DNA from: an uncultured Verrucomicrobiae bacterium
Lineage (GTDB): Bacteria; Verrucomicrobiota; Verrucomicrobiia; Verrucomicrobiales; DEV007
NCBI GenBank assembly: GCA_937898895.1
Contig: CALDKL010000526.1
Coordinates: forward strand, 1 to 15,924
Direction: 5' to 3'
DNA length: 15,924 nucleotides
In this document: in pieces, positions 15,554 to 15,924 of the stretch
Layout: the number at the start of each line of letters is the position of its first letter
Numbering within the stretch: position 1 is the stretch's first letter
Made by a program: the position numbers and the translations under genes
Notes under the pieces: model-generated
Seen by the model: the letters and a program-made list of their open reading frames with translations, nothing else
Database searches by the model: none
Told to the model about the DNA's origin: nothing

Positions 15554-15678
15554 TCTTTCTTGATGCGTGTTGGAGGGTAGGAAGGACAAGCGGTCTGTGG
15601 TTGCCTAGGAGTGAACTCCACCATTTCCGGAATCCCTCCAGAAAAATGAACTTTTTTGTGATACCTATTTCGCGATAT

Positions 15679-15924
15679 TCAGTAACCGGCCTTGGCGAGC
15701 GCTTCGCGGAGTAGCTGCCTTGCCCGGTAAACACGAACCTCCACCGCTTTGGGGCTGCATCCCAGGGCCGCCGCCACTTCGGCCTGACTCATTCCCTCGA
15801 CCGTGAAGAGGAGCAGCGCCTCGCGCTGGTCTTCGGGGAGGGCGGTGATGGCGCGGTTCACCAGATCGGCCCGTTCATGGAGGTCCGCGCTCTCGTCGGG
15901 AGAGGGAAGTGAGTCGACCGCCTC
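15679..15924 (-). CDS. ECF-type sigma-70 family factor, 3' part only
   Basis: The visible 81 residues are the C-terminal part of a sigma factor; the 5' end lies beyond the window edge, in the same open frame. Residues 24-41 (NRAITALPEDQREALLLF) and 42-78 (TVEGMSQAEVAAALGCSPKAVEVRVYRARQLLREAL) are a typical region 4 with a helix-turn-helix that contacts the -35 element. The first 20 visible residues are the acidic linker from region 2. It ends 184 bases before the Cys-cluster gene, on the same strand. No anti-sigma gene lies between, and I see no clear terminator. It could control the cus-type operon, but the promoter seen there looks sigma-70-like, so the link is only by position. Confidence 0.9.
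   Translation of the reverse strand, partial: EAVDSLPSPDESADLHERADLVNRAITALPEDQREALLLFTVEGMSQAEVAAALGCSPKAVEVRVYRARQLLREALAKAGY

Noticed and set aside
15495..15734. 80-codon N-terminal extension of the Cys-cluster gene
   Set aside because: It crosses the candidate promoter and the end of the sigma-factor gene. The signal peptide begins at 15494.

Overview
This 15.9-kb, GC-rich window is a transition-metal (mainly copper/silver, plus zinc/cadmium-type) efflux island from a Gram-negative bacterium. It has no rRNA, tRNA, CRISPR array, transposase or integrase. Paired inner/outer-membrane efflux machinery, many Sec signal peptides and an RND tripartite pump imply a diderm. Most genes lack a Shine-Dalgarno sequence and several have A-rich leaders. 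That, together with HMBD-bearing CopA/CusB proteins, a DUF3347-like domain and an ECF-type sigma factor, would fit Verrucomicrobiota or a relative. The assignment is inference; nothing in the window is a phylogenetic marker.

Layout. Positions 84-413 (+) encode a small secreted protein of unknown function, followed by a doubtful 36-codon ORF. Positions 697-1092 (-) encode an exported histidine-repeat protein with a strong intrinsic terminator. It is divergent from a Zn/Cd/Pb-type P1B ATPase (1237-3207, +). A minus-strand block follows: a copper P1B ATPase with two N-terminal HMBD metal-binding modules (4211-6568), a SAM-dependent methyltransferase 39 nt downstream (3305-4171), and upstream an exported YHS/TRASH-like four-cysteine protein (6686-6913) with its own terminator. 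A 72-aa basic exported protein lies at 7107-7325.

The right half is one long minus-strand operon, read right to left. It starts with a candidate promoter/operator at 15526-15553. The genes are an exported Cys/His-cluster protein (15138-15494), a TolC-family outer-membrane factor (13769-15031), a CusB-type adaptor fused to HMBD and DUF3347-like domains (12048-13763), a CusA-type RND pump (8677-12051), and an exported Asp-box beta-propeller protein with a CxCC motif (7534-8652). The window ends inside the 3' part of an ECF-type sigma factor (15679 to the edge).

How they may work together (inference): P1B ATPases move Cu(I) and Zn/Cd into the periplasm, and the Cus-type RND complex expels Cu/Ag across the outer membrane. 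A set of small exported His-, Cys- or Met-rich proteins (His-repeat, YHS-like, Cys-cluster, propeller, and the HMBD/DUF3347 arms of CusB) probably bind or hand over periplasmic metal. No CueR, CsoR, ArsR or two-component regulator, no CusF or CopZ and no classical HMA domain is visible, so both regulation and chaperoning appear non-canonical. No gene-free stretch exceeds 300 bases.
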